Shown here: piece after piece, positions 16,668 to 25,551 of the stretch
How positions within the stretch are numbered: position 1 is the stretch's first letter
Layout: the number at the start of each line of letters is the position of its first letter
Source: Candidatus Eiseniibacteriota bacterium
GTDB taxonomy: Bacteria; Eisenbacteria; RBG-16-71-46
Direction of reading: 5' to 3'
Length of the DNA stretch: 39,586 nt
Assembly (NCBI GenBank): GCA_005893295.1
Contig: VBOY01000011.1
Location: forward strand, 1 to 39,586
Program-made: the position numbers and the translations under genes
The notes under the pieces: generated by a model
The model's database searches: none
What the model saw: the letters and a program-made list of their open reading frames with translations, nothing else
What the model was told of the DNA's origin: nothing

Positions 16668-17564
16668 CTATTTCTCCTTCACCGCGTGGCCGCCGAACTC
16701 GGCACGCAGCGCCGCCACCACCTTGTCGCGGAACGAATCGGCCTGGCGCGAGCGGAAGCGCGCGAGCAGCGCCAGCGTGAGCAGGGGCGCCGGCACGTCG
16801 TGACGAATCGCCTCCTCCACTGTCCAGCGTCCCTCGCCGGAATCCTCCACGTAGCCGCGAATCCGCTCGAGTCCCGGGTCTTTCGCGAACGCCCGCTCGG
16901 CCAGCTCGAGGAGCCACGAGCGCACCACGCTGCCTTGGTTCCACAGGTGCGAGAGCCGCTCGAGATCGTAACCGTACTCGCTCGCTCGCAGGATCTCGAA
17001 GCCCTCGGCGTAGGACTGCATCAGGCCATACTCGATGCCGTTGTGGATCATCTTGGCGAAGTGGCCCGCGCCCGCGGGGCCGACATGGAGCCAACCGTCG
17101 GGCGGAGCGAGCGTGTCGAGGGCCGGCGCGAGCCGAGCGATCGCATCGGAGTCGCCGCCCAACATCATGCAAAAACCCTTCTCGAGCCCCCAGATCCCGC
17201 CCGAGGTCCCCACGTCCACGAATTGCACTCCGCGAGCCTTGAGGCGTTCGTGACGACGACGCGAATCCCGATAGTTGGAGTTTCCCCCATCCACGACGAG
17301 GTCGCCCCTCCCCAGCTCGGGCTCCAGCCGGTCGATCAGTTCGTCCACCGGTGGGCCGGCGGGAATCATCGCCCATAGCGTACATGGTCGTGCGAGCGAG
17401 CCCACGAGGGCCACGGGATCGGCGGCCCCGGTGGCGCCACGCGCGCGGGCCGCCTCGATCGGGCCTTCGCTGCGGTCGGTCGCGACCACGCGATGGCCGC
17501 CCTGCAGGAGCCGCGTGGTCATGTTGAGACCCATCCGCCCCAAGCCGATGAATCCCAGCTCCAT
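16668..17564 (-). CDS. gnd: 6-phosphogluconate dehydrogenase, decarboxylating, short type
   Basis: Oxidatively decarboxylates 6-phosphogluconate to ribulose-5-phosphate. The 298-residue protein is the short (YqeC/GntZ-like, often NAD-preferring) form rather than the 470-residue E. coli type. It has the coenzyme motif GFIGLGRMGLNM at the N-terminus, DGGNSNYRDS, the catalytic stretch FVDVGTSGGIWGLEKG, and the catalytic lysine in HFAKMIHNGIEYG. AAGGAG stands 5 bases before ATG 17564. First gene of the gnd-zwf-pgl operon on the minus strand, divergent from a membrane protein gene, with a 241-base intergenic region. Confidence 0.95.
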   Translation of the reverse strand: MELGFIGLGRMGLNMTTRLLQGGHRVVATDRSEGPIEAARARGATGAADPVALVGSLARPCTLWAMIPAGPPVDELIDRLEPELGRGDLVVDGGNSNYRDSRRRHERLKARGVQFVDVGTSGGIWGLEKGFCMMLGGDSDAIARLAPALDTLAPPDGWLHVGPAGAGHFAKMIHNGIEYGLMQSYAEGFEILRASEYGYDLERLSHLWNQGSVVRSWLLELAERAFAKDPGLERIRGYVEDSGEGRWTVEEAIRHDVPAPLLTLALLARFRSRQADSFRDKVVAALRAEFGGHAVKEK

Positions 17565-17623
17565 GGTCGCTCCTTGCGTGGTCGTGCTCGTCCCGCGCCG
17601 CCATCGCGGTGGCAGAGCCACAG

Positions 17624-17651
17624 ATTTAACCACGGAGAGGCCGCGGCGCAA
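17624..17651 (-). promoter_or_regulatory. Possible promoter of gnd-zwf-pgl
   Basis: On the minus strand TTGCGC (17651-17646), 16 bases, then TTAAAT (17629-17624), about 60 bases before the gnd ATG. It is the only AT-rich hexamer in the divergent region. A visual prediction with imperfect boxes. Confidence 0.28.
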
Positions 17652-17805
17652 ACGATGCCTGCGCGGCGACGGGGCTCGGCGCGAGGCATCGTGGGTGCCG
17701 GCCCTTCGTCTGCCGCGTCGGGGTGTTCTATGCTCGGGTCGCGTCGTCGTCGTCGGCGATCGCCGAGACGCGAGCCGGTTCGGCAGACCACGCGGGGATC
17801 CGACC

Positions 17806-19689
17806 ATGGCCTCGAGAGCGGTTCCCAGGCGAAGGCAGCCGGATCGCTCGCGCGCACCGTCGGTTCCCGAGCCGCCGAGGATCGCGCGTGATCCGTGGGG
17901 CTGGGCGAGTCTCGCCGCGCTGCTTCCCTTGCTCCTGAAGAGCCTCGGCGCCCCGCTCGGCGAGCCGGTCGCGGACGACTTCGACTTCCTCCACCACGCG
18001 CTCCTCCTCCACCGTCATGGACTGCTCGATGGCGGCGGATCGGCGGCGTTCTGGCGACCGCTCGCCCACCAGATCTATTACACGGCGCTCGGTCCCCTGA
18101 TCTTGACCCACCCCTGGGCCGTGGCCGCTCTCCACGGCGTGTTGCTCGCGCTCTGCGCGCTCCTGCTGTACCGCACCTTCCGGTGGCGCTTCGCCGGGCC
18201 CGTCGCCGCCGCCTGCGCCACGTTCCCGTTGCTCGCCGAATCGGCGCGCGAGCTGATTGCGTGGCCGAGCCATTTCGTCGAGCTGGGAACGCTCTTCTTC
18301 GCGGTGGTGGCCCTTCACGAAGCCGCGGCGCGCCGGGGCATCCGCGCGTTCCTCGCGCTGGCGGGCTCGCTGCTGTGCAAGGAGACCGGCGTGGTGGCGG
18401 CGTTGCTGCTGCCGTGGATGCCCGCCGTTCGCGGCCCGATCACGATGCGCGAGCGCCTGCGTTGGGCGGGCGGGGCAGGCCTGGTGCTGCTCGGCTACGG
18501 CGTCCTCTACCTCTATACCCGCCGGCATGCGGGGCTCGAGCTACCGCATCACCTCGAAACCGATCGCGCGATCGCGGCCACGCCGTGGCTCACGCGCCTC
18601 GGCTGGTCGTTCTGGAACAGTCTACGCGCGATGATGAGCTTGCCGGCGATCCCCTCGAGAGACGACGCCTTCTTCGGCGTGGCGGCGGCCGCGCTGGTGG
18701 TGGCGGCGGGCGTGTTCCTGATCGCCGACCGCACGCGACGCGCGCGACTCGAGCCCGCGCGCCCGTGGATCCTGTGGGGCCTTGCCTGGTTCCTCGTGTT
18801 CGCCATGGGCCTGACCGCGATCTACCCGATTTGGGCCCCGTACCGCGCGGCCTTCGGCGCGATCGGCCTGGGAGTGGCGCTGGTAGCCTGGCTCGGCGCC
18901 GGCGAGCCGTGGCTGATCGCGCCCCTCGTGGCGCTGCGGCTCGCCACCGTCGCGGCGAGCCCGGGTCCTCCGCCACTCGTCTCGTCGTCGGCGCCCGAGT
19001 CCGGCGCGTTCATCGACTTCGAGCGTCTGGTGCGGTTGCAACGGCTGATGATCGATACTCGCACCACGCTTCAGGCAGCCTTCCCGACCCTGCCGCACGG
19101 CGCGCGCGTCGGCCAGCACTACATGCCGCGCGGCGCCCTCTATGCGTTCGAAGGCGACAAGGCGCTCCAGATCTGGTATCGAGACACCACGGTGCGCTGG
19201 GTGCCCTTCACCGCGTATCGCAGCGACCCCGGCCTCAGGCTGGCGACGATCGTGGAGTATCAGCCGCATCGGGCGCCCCAGGCGGCGCTGGTCGAGCCCG
19301 CGGCGATGCGTGCGCTGCTGGAGGCCGCGGACCGAATCGCTCGCTCGGACTGGGCCGGCGCCCTGGCCCGTCTGGGGCGAGCCGATTCGCTCCAGAGAGA
19401 CGCGGGTGCCGCGGTATTTCGCGCCACCGTCGCATCCAAGCGGGCGCTGTGCCGGCTCGAACTGGGGGCCGCCGACGACGCCGCGCGCGAGGCCCGCCAC
19501 GGACTGGATCTGTGGGCCGACAACTTCGACTCGCGCTACGTGCTCGCGAGCGTCGCCCTGGCCCGCGACCAGCTCGACGAGGCCGAGGCGCAGCTCGACA
19601 CGCTGCTCGCCGCCTCCCCCGGCGATTCGAGCGCGGCTCAATTGCTCCGCACGGTGCGCGCGACCCGAGCGCAGCGTGCGCGCCCCTGA
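17806..19689 (+). CDS. Polytopic membrane protein with C-terminal TPR-like region (GT-C-like)
   Basis: A 627-residue protein. A basic N-terminus of about 30 residues precedes roughly 10-11 hydrophobic segments (about 33-395). The first outer loop has ADDFDFLHHALLLHRHG, an acidic pair near the membrane as in GT-C/PMT-like transferases, followed by FWRPLAHQIYY, which is common in these family members. The region about 400-510 is soluble; residues about 515-620 are helical TPR-like repeats (ALARLGRADSLQRDAGAAV, DEAEAQLDTLLAASPGDSSAA). Overall architecture repeats that of the proteins at 12454 and 25548. ATG 17806 is chosen since the frame upstream is antisense to gnd; GGGG precedes it by 8 bases. 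It converges on the MFS gene. Confidence 0.82.
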   Translation: MASRAVPRRRQPDRSRAPSVPEPPRIARDPWGWASLAALLPLLLKSLGAPLGEPVADDFDFLHHALLLHRHGLLDGGGSAAFWRPLAHQIYYTALGPLILTHPWAVAALHGVLLALCALLLYRTFRWRFAGPVAAACATFPLLAESARELIAWPSHFVELGTLFFAVVALHEAAARRGIRAFLALAGSLLCKETGVVAALLLPWMPAVRGPITMRERLRWAGGAGLVLLGYGVLYLYTRRHAGLELPHHLETDRAIAATPWLTRLGWSFWNSLRAMMSLPAIPSRDDAFFGVAAAALVVAAGVFLIADRTRRARLEPARPWILWGLAWFLVFAMGLTAIYPIWAPYRAAFGAIGLGVALVAWLGAGEPWLIAPLVALRLATVAASPGPPPLVSSSAPESGAFIDFERLVRLQRLMIDTRTTLQAAFPTLPHGARVGQHYMPRGALYAFEGDKALQIWYRDTTVRWVPFTAYRSDPGLRLATIVEYQPHRAPQAALVEPAAMRALLEAADRIARSDWAGALARLGRADSLQRDAGAAVFRATVASKRALCRLELGAADDAAREARHGLDLWADNFDSRYVLASVALARDQLDEAEAQLDTLLAASPGDSSAAQLLRTVRATRAQRARP

Positions 19690-19707
19690 CCCGCACCCGC
19701 GGCGCCG

Positions 19708-20907
19708 TCAGGACGCCGTGGTCGGCCGCTCGGGCGCCGGTTGTCCGACCTCCACCGCTGCCACCCGCCCTCGCACGTCCGGCAGCGCGAGCGCGCACGT
19801 CACGCCCATCAGCATCAGGCTCGCCAGGCTGAGCAGCGCGACGTGCAGCCCGCGCGCGTCGGCGAGCGCGCCGACCGGGCCGATCAGCAGCGCCCCCAGG
19901 CCCCAGGCGGCCCCCATGAGCAGGCTCGAGATGGTCGAGGCGTGTCGCGGGGACAGTTCCTGGCCCATCACCACGTTGACCGGCAGCGAGGTCTGGAGCA
20001 CGAAGCTGCCGAGCGCCAGGCAGGCGAGCCCCACCCAACCGGGCAGGAACAGAAACGCGGCATACAGCGGCGTGGCTCCGAGGAACGAGCGCAGCACCAC
20101 CGCGCGCCCACCCCACCGGTCGGCGAGCCAGCCGCCCAGGAATCCTCCCAGCGCGCCGCTCATCAGGTAGATCGTCACGATCGCCCCGCCCGCGGTGACG
20201 CTGTAACCGAGCGCGTGCAGGTGGAGGGGCAGAAAGGTCATGAACCCGTAGGAGACCGCGGAGCGGCACACCGTGGCCAGGTAGAGCAGGGCCAGCGGGT
20301 GCAGGAACGGCTTTAAGTCCGACCATCGCGGGCGCGCTCCCACGTGACGCGCACGCGGGCGCACCCGCGACAACCACGCCATGAGCAACCCCGACACCAC
20401 CAGACCCGGCAGGGCCGCAACCCAGGTGCGGGCGAGCCCGAACGCATGCACCACGCCGACCGCGAACAGCGGCCCGATCGAAAAGCCCAGCGTGCCTCCG
20501 GTGACGAAGAACGCCATCGCCATGCCGCGGCGCGGCGAGACCTCGGCCGAGAGCGAGGCCGCCTGCGGATGGAACGCCGCCACGCCCAACCCGCCCAGCA
20601 TGAGGAGCGCCACCAGCCAGCCGTAGCTAGGTGCCTGTCCGACGCCGCTCAGGAACACGGCAGCGCACAGCGGACCGAAGGCGACGAACCAGGGTCGGTG
20701 CACGCGATCCGAGAGCCAGCCGAACAATGGCTGAGCGAACGACGAGGCGATCGAGGCGAGCGCCACCAGGGTGCCCACCAGCGTGAGGCTCAGGTGGAGC
20801 TTGGCGACCAGCAGTGGGAGAAGCGGCGAGAAGAAGCTGGAGTAGGAATCGATCGTGAAGTGGCCGAGGGCGAGGATCCCGAGCCGCGGCGTGAAGAACC
20901 TGCGCAT
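19708..20907 (-). CDS. MFS transporter, fosmidomycin-resistance (Fsr)-like
   Basis: A 399-residue inner-membrane transporter with 12 predicted helices in two halves. LALGHFTIDSYSSFFSPLLPLL in the first helix is the hallmark of the Fsr subfamily (drug export driven by proton uptake), and the loop motifs GWLSDRVHR (after TM2) and GWLADRWGGR (second half) match MFS loop 2-3 signatures. The TM4-5 region reads AAFHPQAASLSAE, the Fsr pattern. Natural substrate is unknown. ATG at 20907 gives the standard Fsr N-terminus; the frame continues upstream without coding character, and no clear ribosome-binding site is seen. Confidence 0.88.
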   Translation of the reverse strand: MRRFFTPRLGILALGHFTIDSYSSFFSPLLPLLVAKLHLSLTLVGTLVALASIASSFAQPLFGWLSDRVHRPWFVAFGPLCAAVFLSGVGQAPSYGWLVALLMLGGLGVAAFHPQAASLSAEVSPRRGMAMAFFVTGGTLGFSIGPLFAVGVVHAFGLARTWVAALPGLVVSGLLMAWLSRVRPRARHVGARPRWSDLKPFLHPLALLYLATVCRSAVSYGFMTFLPLHLHALGYSVTAGGAIVTIYLMSGALGGFLGGWLADRWGGRAVVLRSFLGATPLYAAFLFLPGWVGLACLALGSFVLQTSLPVNVVMGQELSPRHASTISSLLMGAAWGLGALLIGPVGALADARGLHVALLSLASLMLMGVTCALALPDVRGRVAAVEVGQPAPERPTTAS

Positions 20908-21258
20908 GATGAAGAGCGACCATAGCACAGGCCCGCGCGGCGTTACGTGGCGCGCGATCCGGAGTCGCGACGGGATGCGTGTGCCGTGAAGTCGAAGGAC
21001 GTGGTTCACCCGGGCTTCCGGTGGCCCGTTGGAACCAAGGCCCGCGCCGACCGACGTGGCGCCGCGGCTCCACCGTCGCCTTGCCCCCGCGCGCCGTGTC
21101 GTGGCTCTAGAACTTGGGCTTCTCGAGCTGACCGATCAGCGCCTTGAGGGTACGGTGAAGTACCTGGTCGACATCTCCCCAGGATCCCGTGGCTCAGCGT
21201 TGGAGCGCGAAACGCTCTGCGGACAGCGAAGTTGCTCTCGGGAGTTGCGAACATGGTT

Positions 21259-21280
21259 CAACACGCCCCGGGGCGTGTTG
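21259..21280. repeat. 22-base perfect palindrome
   Basis: CAACACGCCCC followed by its exact complement GGGGCGTGTTG, no loop. It sits in the HNH remnant, at the place where its reading frame breaks. Confidence 0.85.
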
Positions 21281-21325
21281 CGTGAGTGGCGCGACCATGC
21301 CCGGGGATGGTTGCGGGGGACCTCG

Positions 21326-21343
21326 ACTGTCCGCACGGACAGT
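21326..21343. repeat. 18-base inverted repeat
   Basis: ACTGTCCG (21326-21333), two bases CA, then CGGACAGT (21336-21343). It lies 45 bases from the 22-base palindrome, in the same remnant. Confidence 0.85.
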
Positions 21344-21529
21344 TGCTCGATGACCGCATGGGCCGAAGGTGCGGCGATGGGGTCGACCCTGGCCGGCAAC
21401 TCGGGGCATGGGAAACGCTCCGCGAGCAGCCGCTCGATCTCGGATTTGGTCTGGTGAGCCGCCTTCTTGTGGTCGCCGCAAGCAGGAAACGGCCGCGGGT
21501 GAAGCCGGCAACGTGTCTACACTTCGCTC

Positions 21530-24202
21530 CTAAGCGGCGCGCGCTTCGGGCGGCACGAGTGCCTCGACGCGTCCGACCTCGACGTCGGCCCGCGCCAGCA
21601 CCTGGGGCAGCGACTTCAGATCTTTCTCGCGCCCGAGCCGTTCGATGTGGGCGAACAGCGACGCGCACCGCGCCGCGCCCAGCGTCGCGCACATGCCCTT
21701 CAAGCCATGGGCTTCGAACTCGACTGCCGAGGCTTCTCCCGCGGCTGCGCGCTCACGGAGCTTCGCCAGCCGAGGCCGCGCGTGCGTGTAGAACGCTCGC
21801 AGCAGGATGTCCTTGAGCTCGGCGCTCCCCATGCTGGAGGAATCCAAGCGCCGCTCGTCGAGCACCGGCTCGGCGTCCGCGATCGGCACGACGATGGCCG
21901 GCGGCGCGTCGGACGGTGGGCTGGCGTCGTTCGTGTCCGAGCCGGGCGAGGGGGCCAGGACGCTCGGCGTCGGGCTTCCGCCCCCTCGCGGGGAGGCAGC
22001 GCCGGTCGCGTCGCCCGCCTTCAACTCGGGCCGTGTCCAGCGCTCGATCGTGGATGCCAGCCCCTGCAAATCGATCGGCTTGGGCAAGTGATCGTCCATG
22101 CCGGCATCCAGGCAGCGCTGCCGGTCGACCGGCCGGTGGTGCGCGGTCATCGCGATCACCGGCGTGCGGCGGCCCTGCTCGACGTCGACGCGGCGGATCT
22201 CGTCCGTGGTCTGGTAGCCATCCATGTCGGGCATCTGGATGTCCATCAAGATGAGATCGAACGGCTGGCGCGCGTGGGCCTCGATCGCCGCCGCCCCGCT
22301 GGCCGCGATCTCCGGCTGGTAGCCGGCACGCCGCAACGCCGCGACCGCCACCAGGAGGTTGACCGAGTTGTCGTCCACCACCAGCACCCGCGTCCGCTGG
22401 CGCCGCTGCTCGGCCACCGAGTGGCGCGTCACGATCGAAGGCGACGTTTCGGGCCGCGGCGGGACGTCGCCTGCCGGCGCCCCGCGATGCAACACCTCGA
22501 TCAGGGCGTCGTAGAGATGAGACTGTTGGACCGGCTTGAGCAAGTAGGCCGAGTAGCCCAGCGTTTGGGCCCGTGCGGCGTCGCCGCGGCGTCCCAGCCC
22601 GGTCGTCAGCATGAGCAAGGTCGCGGCGAGCGTTGCGTCCTGGCGGATCATCGGAGCCAGCTTCTCACCGTCGATTGCCGGCAGCTGCATATCGATGATC
22701 GCCAGCCGGTACGGTGTGCCGCGCCCCGCCGCGGACCGCATCGCCGCCAGCGCCGCGTCGCCGTCCGCCACCTCGACGCTCTCGCATCCCCAGGTCGAAA
22801 GCATCTCGGTCAAGGCGATGCGCATGCTCGGCGACGGGTCCGCCACCAGGATCCGCAGGCCCTTGAGCTCGACCTCGGGAGCGCGCGATGCCTCGGGGGT
22901 CACCTGCTGCTTTTCGAACGGCAGCCGGAACCAGAACGTGCTCCCGCGGCCCGGCTCGCTCTCGACGCCGACCTGTCCTCCCATGAGCGCCACCAGGCGG
23001 CGCGAAATCGCGAGCCCCAGACCCGTGCCGCCGAAGCGACGTGCGATCGACGAATCGGCCTGGCCAAACACCTCGAACAGGCCCGATCGCTGCGACTCGG
23101 TCATGCCGATTCCGGTGTCGTTGACCGCGAAGCGCACGCTCACTTGCTGCGGGTTCTCGTGGACCGGATCGACTTGAATCGACACCTGGCCGTGCTCGGT
23201 GAACTTGAGCGCGTTGCCGGCGAGGTTGATGAGCACCTGACGGAGCCGACCCGGATCGCCGCGCAGCTGCGACGGCAGGTTGTGGTGGACCGCGCACGTG
23301 AACTGGAGCCCCTTTTCTTCGGCGCGCGGAGCCAGGATCGCGCTCACGCCGTCCATCGTGAGCCGCAGATCGAAGTCGATGGTCTCGATCTCGAACTTGC
23401 CCGCCTCGATCTTGGAAAAGTCGAGGATCTCGTTCACCAGCTCGAGCAGCGCCTCGCTCGAGGTCTGGATGACCTCGGCGAAATGCCGCTGATCGCGGTC
23501 GAGGTTGGATTCGAGCAGCAGCCGCGTCATGCCGATCACGCCGTTCATCGGCGTCCGGATCTCGTGGCTGACGGTGGCGAGGAATTCGTCCTTGAGGCGG
23601 GCCGCCTCGCTGGCTTGCGCGGCGCCCGCGGTGAGCGAGCGCACCTTGCGCCGCAACGCCTCGAGCTCGAAGGTGGCGCGGTGCACGTCGTGGAGGCCGG
23701 CGACGTAGCCGCTCCATCCGCCGGCGACCTGAATGCGCTTGACGCGCGCCGCCACCCAGACGATGCGCCCGTCTCGCGTCACCAGCGGCAGGTCGCGCGC
23801 GATCTCGGTCGCCGATTGGTGATGCCGGCGCAGGAAGAAACCGGCCAGGCGTTTGCGCTTGGCCGGGGCGAGGAGCACGAGGAAGGATTGGCCGAGCAAC
23901 TCGGGAGCGGCGTAGCCCGTCATCTCCTCCGCAGCCCGGTTGATCCAGGCGAGCCGGCCCTCGGCATCGCAGCAGATGAGTGGGTCGGGCACCAGGTCAC
24001 GGATGTCCGAGGTTGCCTGGGGCCGGGCCTCCGCGGACCTCGGCGCGTGGCCGGCCCCGGAGGATGACAGGTGTCGCGGCGCCGCGTGCAGGGTCTGGGC
24101 TTTCACCGAACTCGCTTGCGCAGCAGAAGCCGACCCGGAGCCGGGGGATCCGGAACCGGGTGAGGGACGTGGGCGCGGGGGATCACCCGGGCTATAGGCC
24201 AC
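21530..24202 (-). CDS. Hybrid sensor histidine kinase (PAS-HisKA-HATPase-REC-REC-Hpt)
   Basis: An 890-residue BarA-like phosphorelay kinase. Residues 1-65 are a disordered Ser/Pro/Gly-rich region with no membrane helix, so it is probably cytoplasmic. PAS about 66-185; HisKA with [11 protein letters not shown] (His213); HATPase with N-box [11 protein letters not shown]1 NDTGIGM, G2 [10 protein letters not shown]; first receiver about 450-575 (Asp504 in IIDMQLP); second receiver about 605-722 (Asp654 in [11 protein letters not shown]); Hpt with AHGLKG (His832). All phospho-acceptors are intact. GTG at 24202 is preferred, with GGAG 8 bases upstream, over a TTG at 24229 that lacks one. No output response regulator is adjacent, so its target is encoded elsewhere. 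Confidence 0.95.
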   Translation of the reverse strand: MAYSPGDPPRPRPSPGSGSPGSGSASAAQASSVKAQTLHAAPRHLSSSGAGHAPRSAEARPQATSDIRDLVPDPLICCDAEGRLAWINRAAEEMTGYAAPELLGQSFLVLLAPAKRKRLAGFFLRRHHQSATEIARDLPLVTRDGRIVWVAARVKRIQVAGGWSGYVAGLHDVHRATFELEALRRKVRSLTAGAAQASEAARLKDEFLATVSHEIRTPMNGVIGMTRLLLESNLDRDQRHFAEVIQTSSEALLELVNEILDFSKIEAGKFEIETIDFDLRLTMDGVSAILAPRAEEKGLQFTCAVHHNLPSQLRGDPGRLRQVLINLAGNALKFTEHGQVSIQVDPVHENPQQVSVRFAVNDTGIGMTESQRSGLFEVFGQADSSIARRFGGTGLGLAISRRLVALMGGQVGVESEPGRGSTFWFRLPFEKQQVTPEASRAPEVELKGLRILVADPSPSMRIALTEMLSTWGCESVEVADGDAALAAMRSAAGRGTPYRLAIIDMQLPAIDGEKLAPMIRQDATLAATLLMLTTGLGRRGDAARAQTLGYSAYLLKPVQQSHLYDALIEVLHRGAPAGDVPPRPETSPSIVTRHSVAEQRRQRTRVLVVDDNSVNLLVAVAALRRAGYQPEIAASGAAAIEAHARQPFDLILMDIQMPDMDGYQTTDEIRRVDVEQGRRTPVIAMTAHHRPVDRQRCLDAGMDDHLPKPIDLQGLASTIERWTRPELKAGDATGAASPRGGGSPTPSVLAPSPGSDTNDASPPSDAPPAIVVPIADAEPVLDERRLDSSSMGSAELKDILLRAFYTHARPRLAKLRERAAAGEASAVEFEAHGLKGMCATLGAARCASLFAHIERLGREKDLKSLPQVLARADVEVGRVEALVPPEARAA

Positions 24203-24366
24203 GAGACGTTCTCCGTGGTGAAACCGCAAAGGCCGGGCCGGGCGCCACCGACGCCGGGCGGACGGCGAGCGGCGATCGCCAAGCCTCGCCAGAGCCCATG
24301 CGCCGGTCGCGGGGAAGTGGTTATCGGCGGCGGGTTAGTCCGGCTTGAGGCGCCGCGGAACGGGGG

Positions 24367-25023
24367 TCAGGAGCCTGTCTTCAGGCGATCGCGGTAGAGC
24401 TTGTGGAGCTTCGCCACCTTGGGAGCGATCACGAACTGGCAGTACGGCAGGCCAGCGTGCTTGTCGTAATAGCCCTGGTGGTAGTCCTCGGCCGCGAAGA
24501 ATTCCTTGTACGGGAGGACCTGGGTCACGATCGGGGCCTTGAAGACCTGCTTCGCCTTGAGGTCCGCGATGGTTTGCTCGATCGCGACGCGTTGCTCCGG
24601 TGAGTGATAGAAGATGGCCGAACGATACTGGGTGCCGACATCGGCGCCCTGGCGGTTGGGCGTCGTCGGATCGTGGAACGCGAAGAACACGCGGAGCAGG
24701 TCGCGATACGAGATCACCGCCGGATCGAAGGTGATCTGTACGGTCTCCGCGTGGCCGGTGGTGCCCGTGCAGACCCGCTCGTAGCTCGGCTTCGAGACGC
24801 TGCCGCCGGAGAACCCCGCGGTGACGCTCTGCACCCCCTTGAGTCGTTCGAAGATCGCGTTCATCGACCAGAAGCAGCCACCGGAGAAGGTCGCTGTCTC
24901 GCTCGCGCCAGCCGGCGGAGTGGCTGGGGTCGGCGCACCCCAGGCGACGGCCGCAGCGAGCATCGCGGCAAACGTGAGCAATTCGTAAAGGACCCGACTG
25001 CGGTGTCCGTGGCTCCCAGTCAT
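24367..25023 (-). CDS. msrA: Peptide methionine sulfoxide reductase A, exported form
   Basis: Reduces the S-epimer of methionine sulfoxide in proteins. The 218-residue protein carries a hydrophobic signal sequence (about residues 11-30) before the catalytic domain, so it should act in the periplasm or cell envelope. The catalytic cysteine is in GGCFW (Cys50); the core motif DVGTQYRSAIFY, YHQGYY and the C-terminal AGLPYC (Cys195, likely resolving) are all present. ATG at 25023 is used because AAGGAG lies 6 bases upstream; the ATG two codons earlier directly abuts the Shine-Dalgarno. The frame remains open upstream without similarity. Confidence 0.95.
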   Translation of the reverse strand: MTGSHGHRSRVLYELLTFAAMLAAAVAWGAPTPATPPAGASETATFSGGCFWSMNAIFERLKGVQSVTAGFSGGSVSKPSYERVCTGTTGHAETVQITFDPAVISYRDLLRVFFAFHDPTTPNRQGADVGTQYRSAIFYHSPEQRVAIEQTIADLKAKQVFKAPIVTQVLPYKEFFAAEDYHQGYYDKHAGLPYCQFVIAPKVAKLHKLYRDRLKTGS

Positions 25024-25209
25024 CGGCATCTCCTTCGGCGGGCGGCTTGCCAACATCAGTTTAGCGCAAGGAGTACGCGAGAGGCCCGTGGACGGCACCA
25101 GGGAACCTTGGGTCCCCCGTGGTCGTCTCCACACGCGACGCGGCCGAGCCGAGGTGCCCATACGCGACGAAGCTGCTAGGGTTGCAGCTCCACTTTTCGA
25201 GAGCATCCG

Positions 25210-25551
25210 ATGCGCGTAGCGGCACTCTACGACGTTCACGGCAGCCTGTGGGCCCTCGATGCCGTGCTGGCCGAGATCGATCGCAAGGGTGGCGCCGATC
25301 GAGTCTTGATCGAAGGCGACGTCTGCTGGGGGCCGCGACAGACCCTGGAGCGTCTGATCGCGCGCGGGGCGGGCCCGGAGAGCCGCCTCCGCGAAGCCCT
25401 CGCGGGGGTCGGGCAGGCGCGCGACATTCGCGCCAGCGACTTCCCGGCGAACGACGAATACGTGCAGCTTCTGCTCGAGCCTCCGAGTGGAGATTGGGCG
25501 GCCACTTTCTTCGAGGACATGGCGGCAAAGCGGGCACGCCCCACCTCGTGA
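25210..25551 (+). pseudogene. Truncated YfcE-like metallophosphoesterase
   Basis: The 113-residue frame begins MRVAALYDVHGSLWALDAVLAEID and continues IEGDVCWGPRQTLERL, i.e. the first two metal-binding motifs (DxHG and GD) of YfcE/YmdB-type phosphoesterases. It then jumps to DIRASDFPANDEYVQLLLEPP, which matches the C-terminal end of these roughly 240-residue proteins. The middle, with the GNxD/H and GHxH metal ligands, is missing, and the second motif reads GDVCWG rather than the expected GDvv.GP. An internal in-frame deletion of about 120 residues fits. It is therefore probably inactive, although the reading frame is intact and its TGA overlaps the next GTG by 4 bases. Confidence 0.6.

Larger units (their letters stand above)
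21107..21516 (-). pseudogene. Remnant of an HNH-endonuclease-type protein
   Basis: Two frames carry consecutive pieces of the middle part of a protein that I recognise from HNH-domain proteins of Gemmatimonadetes/Eisenbacteria-like genomes. The first frame reads HKKAAHQTKSEIERLLAERF then PELPARVDPIAAPSAHAVIEQL; the second reads LSAERFALQ, an in-frame stop (21196-21194), and GDVDQVLHRTLKALIGQLEK, ending in TAG at 21109-21107. The usual segment between FALQ and GDVDQVL is deleted, and the N-terminal domain and the HNH motif are missing. Downstream text (RRHVGRRGPWFQR, about 21060-21020) could be the eroded HNH start. The product is not functional. Two strong palindromes lie inside it. Family assignment is from memory and should be checked. 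Confidence 0.6.

Noticed and set aside
21647-24067. An open frame of 806 codons on the plus strand opposite the histidine kinase
   Set aside because: It is the antisense of a clear kinase, is Arg/His/Gln-rich with no domain, and results from high GC. The same applies to long frames opposite zwf/gnd, ndh, the MFS gene and the membrane proteins.
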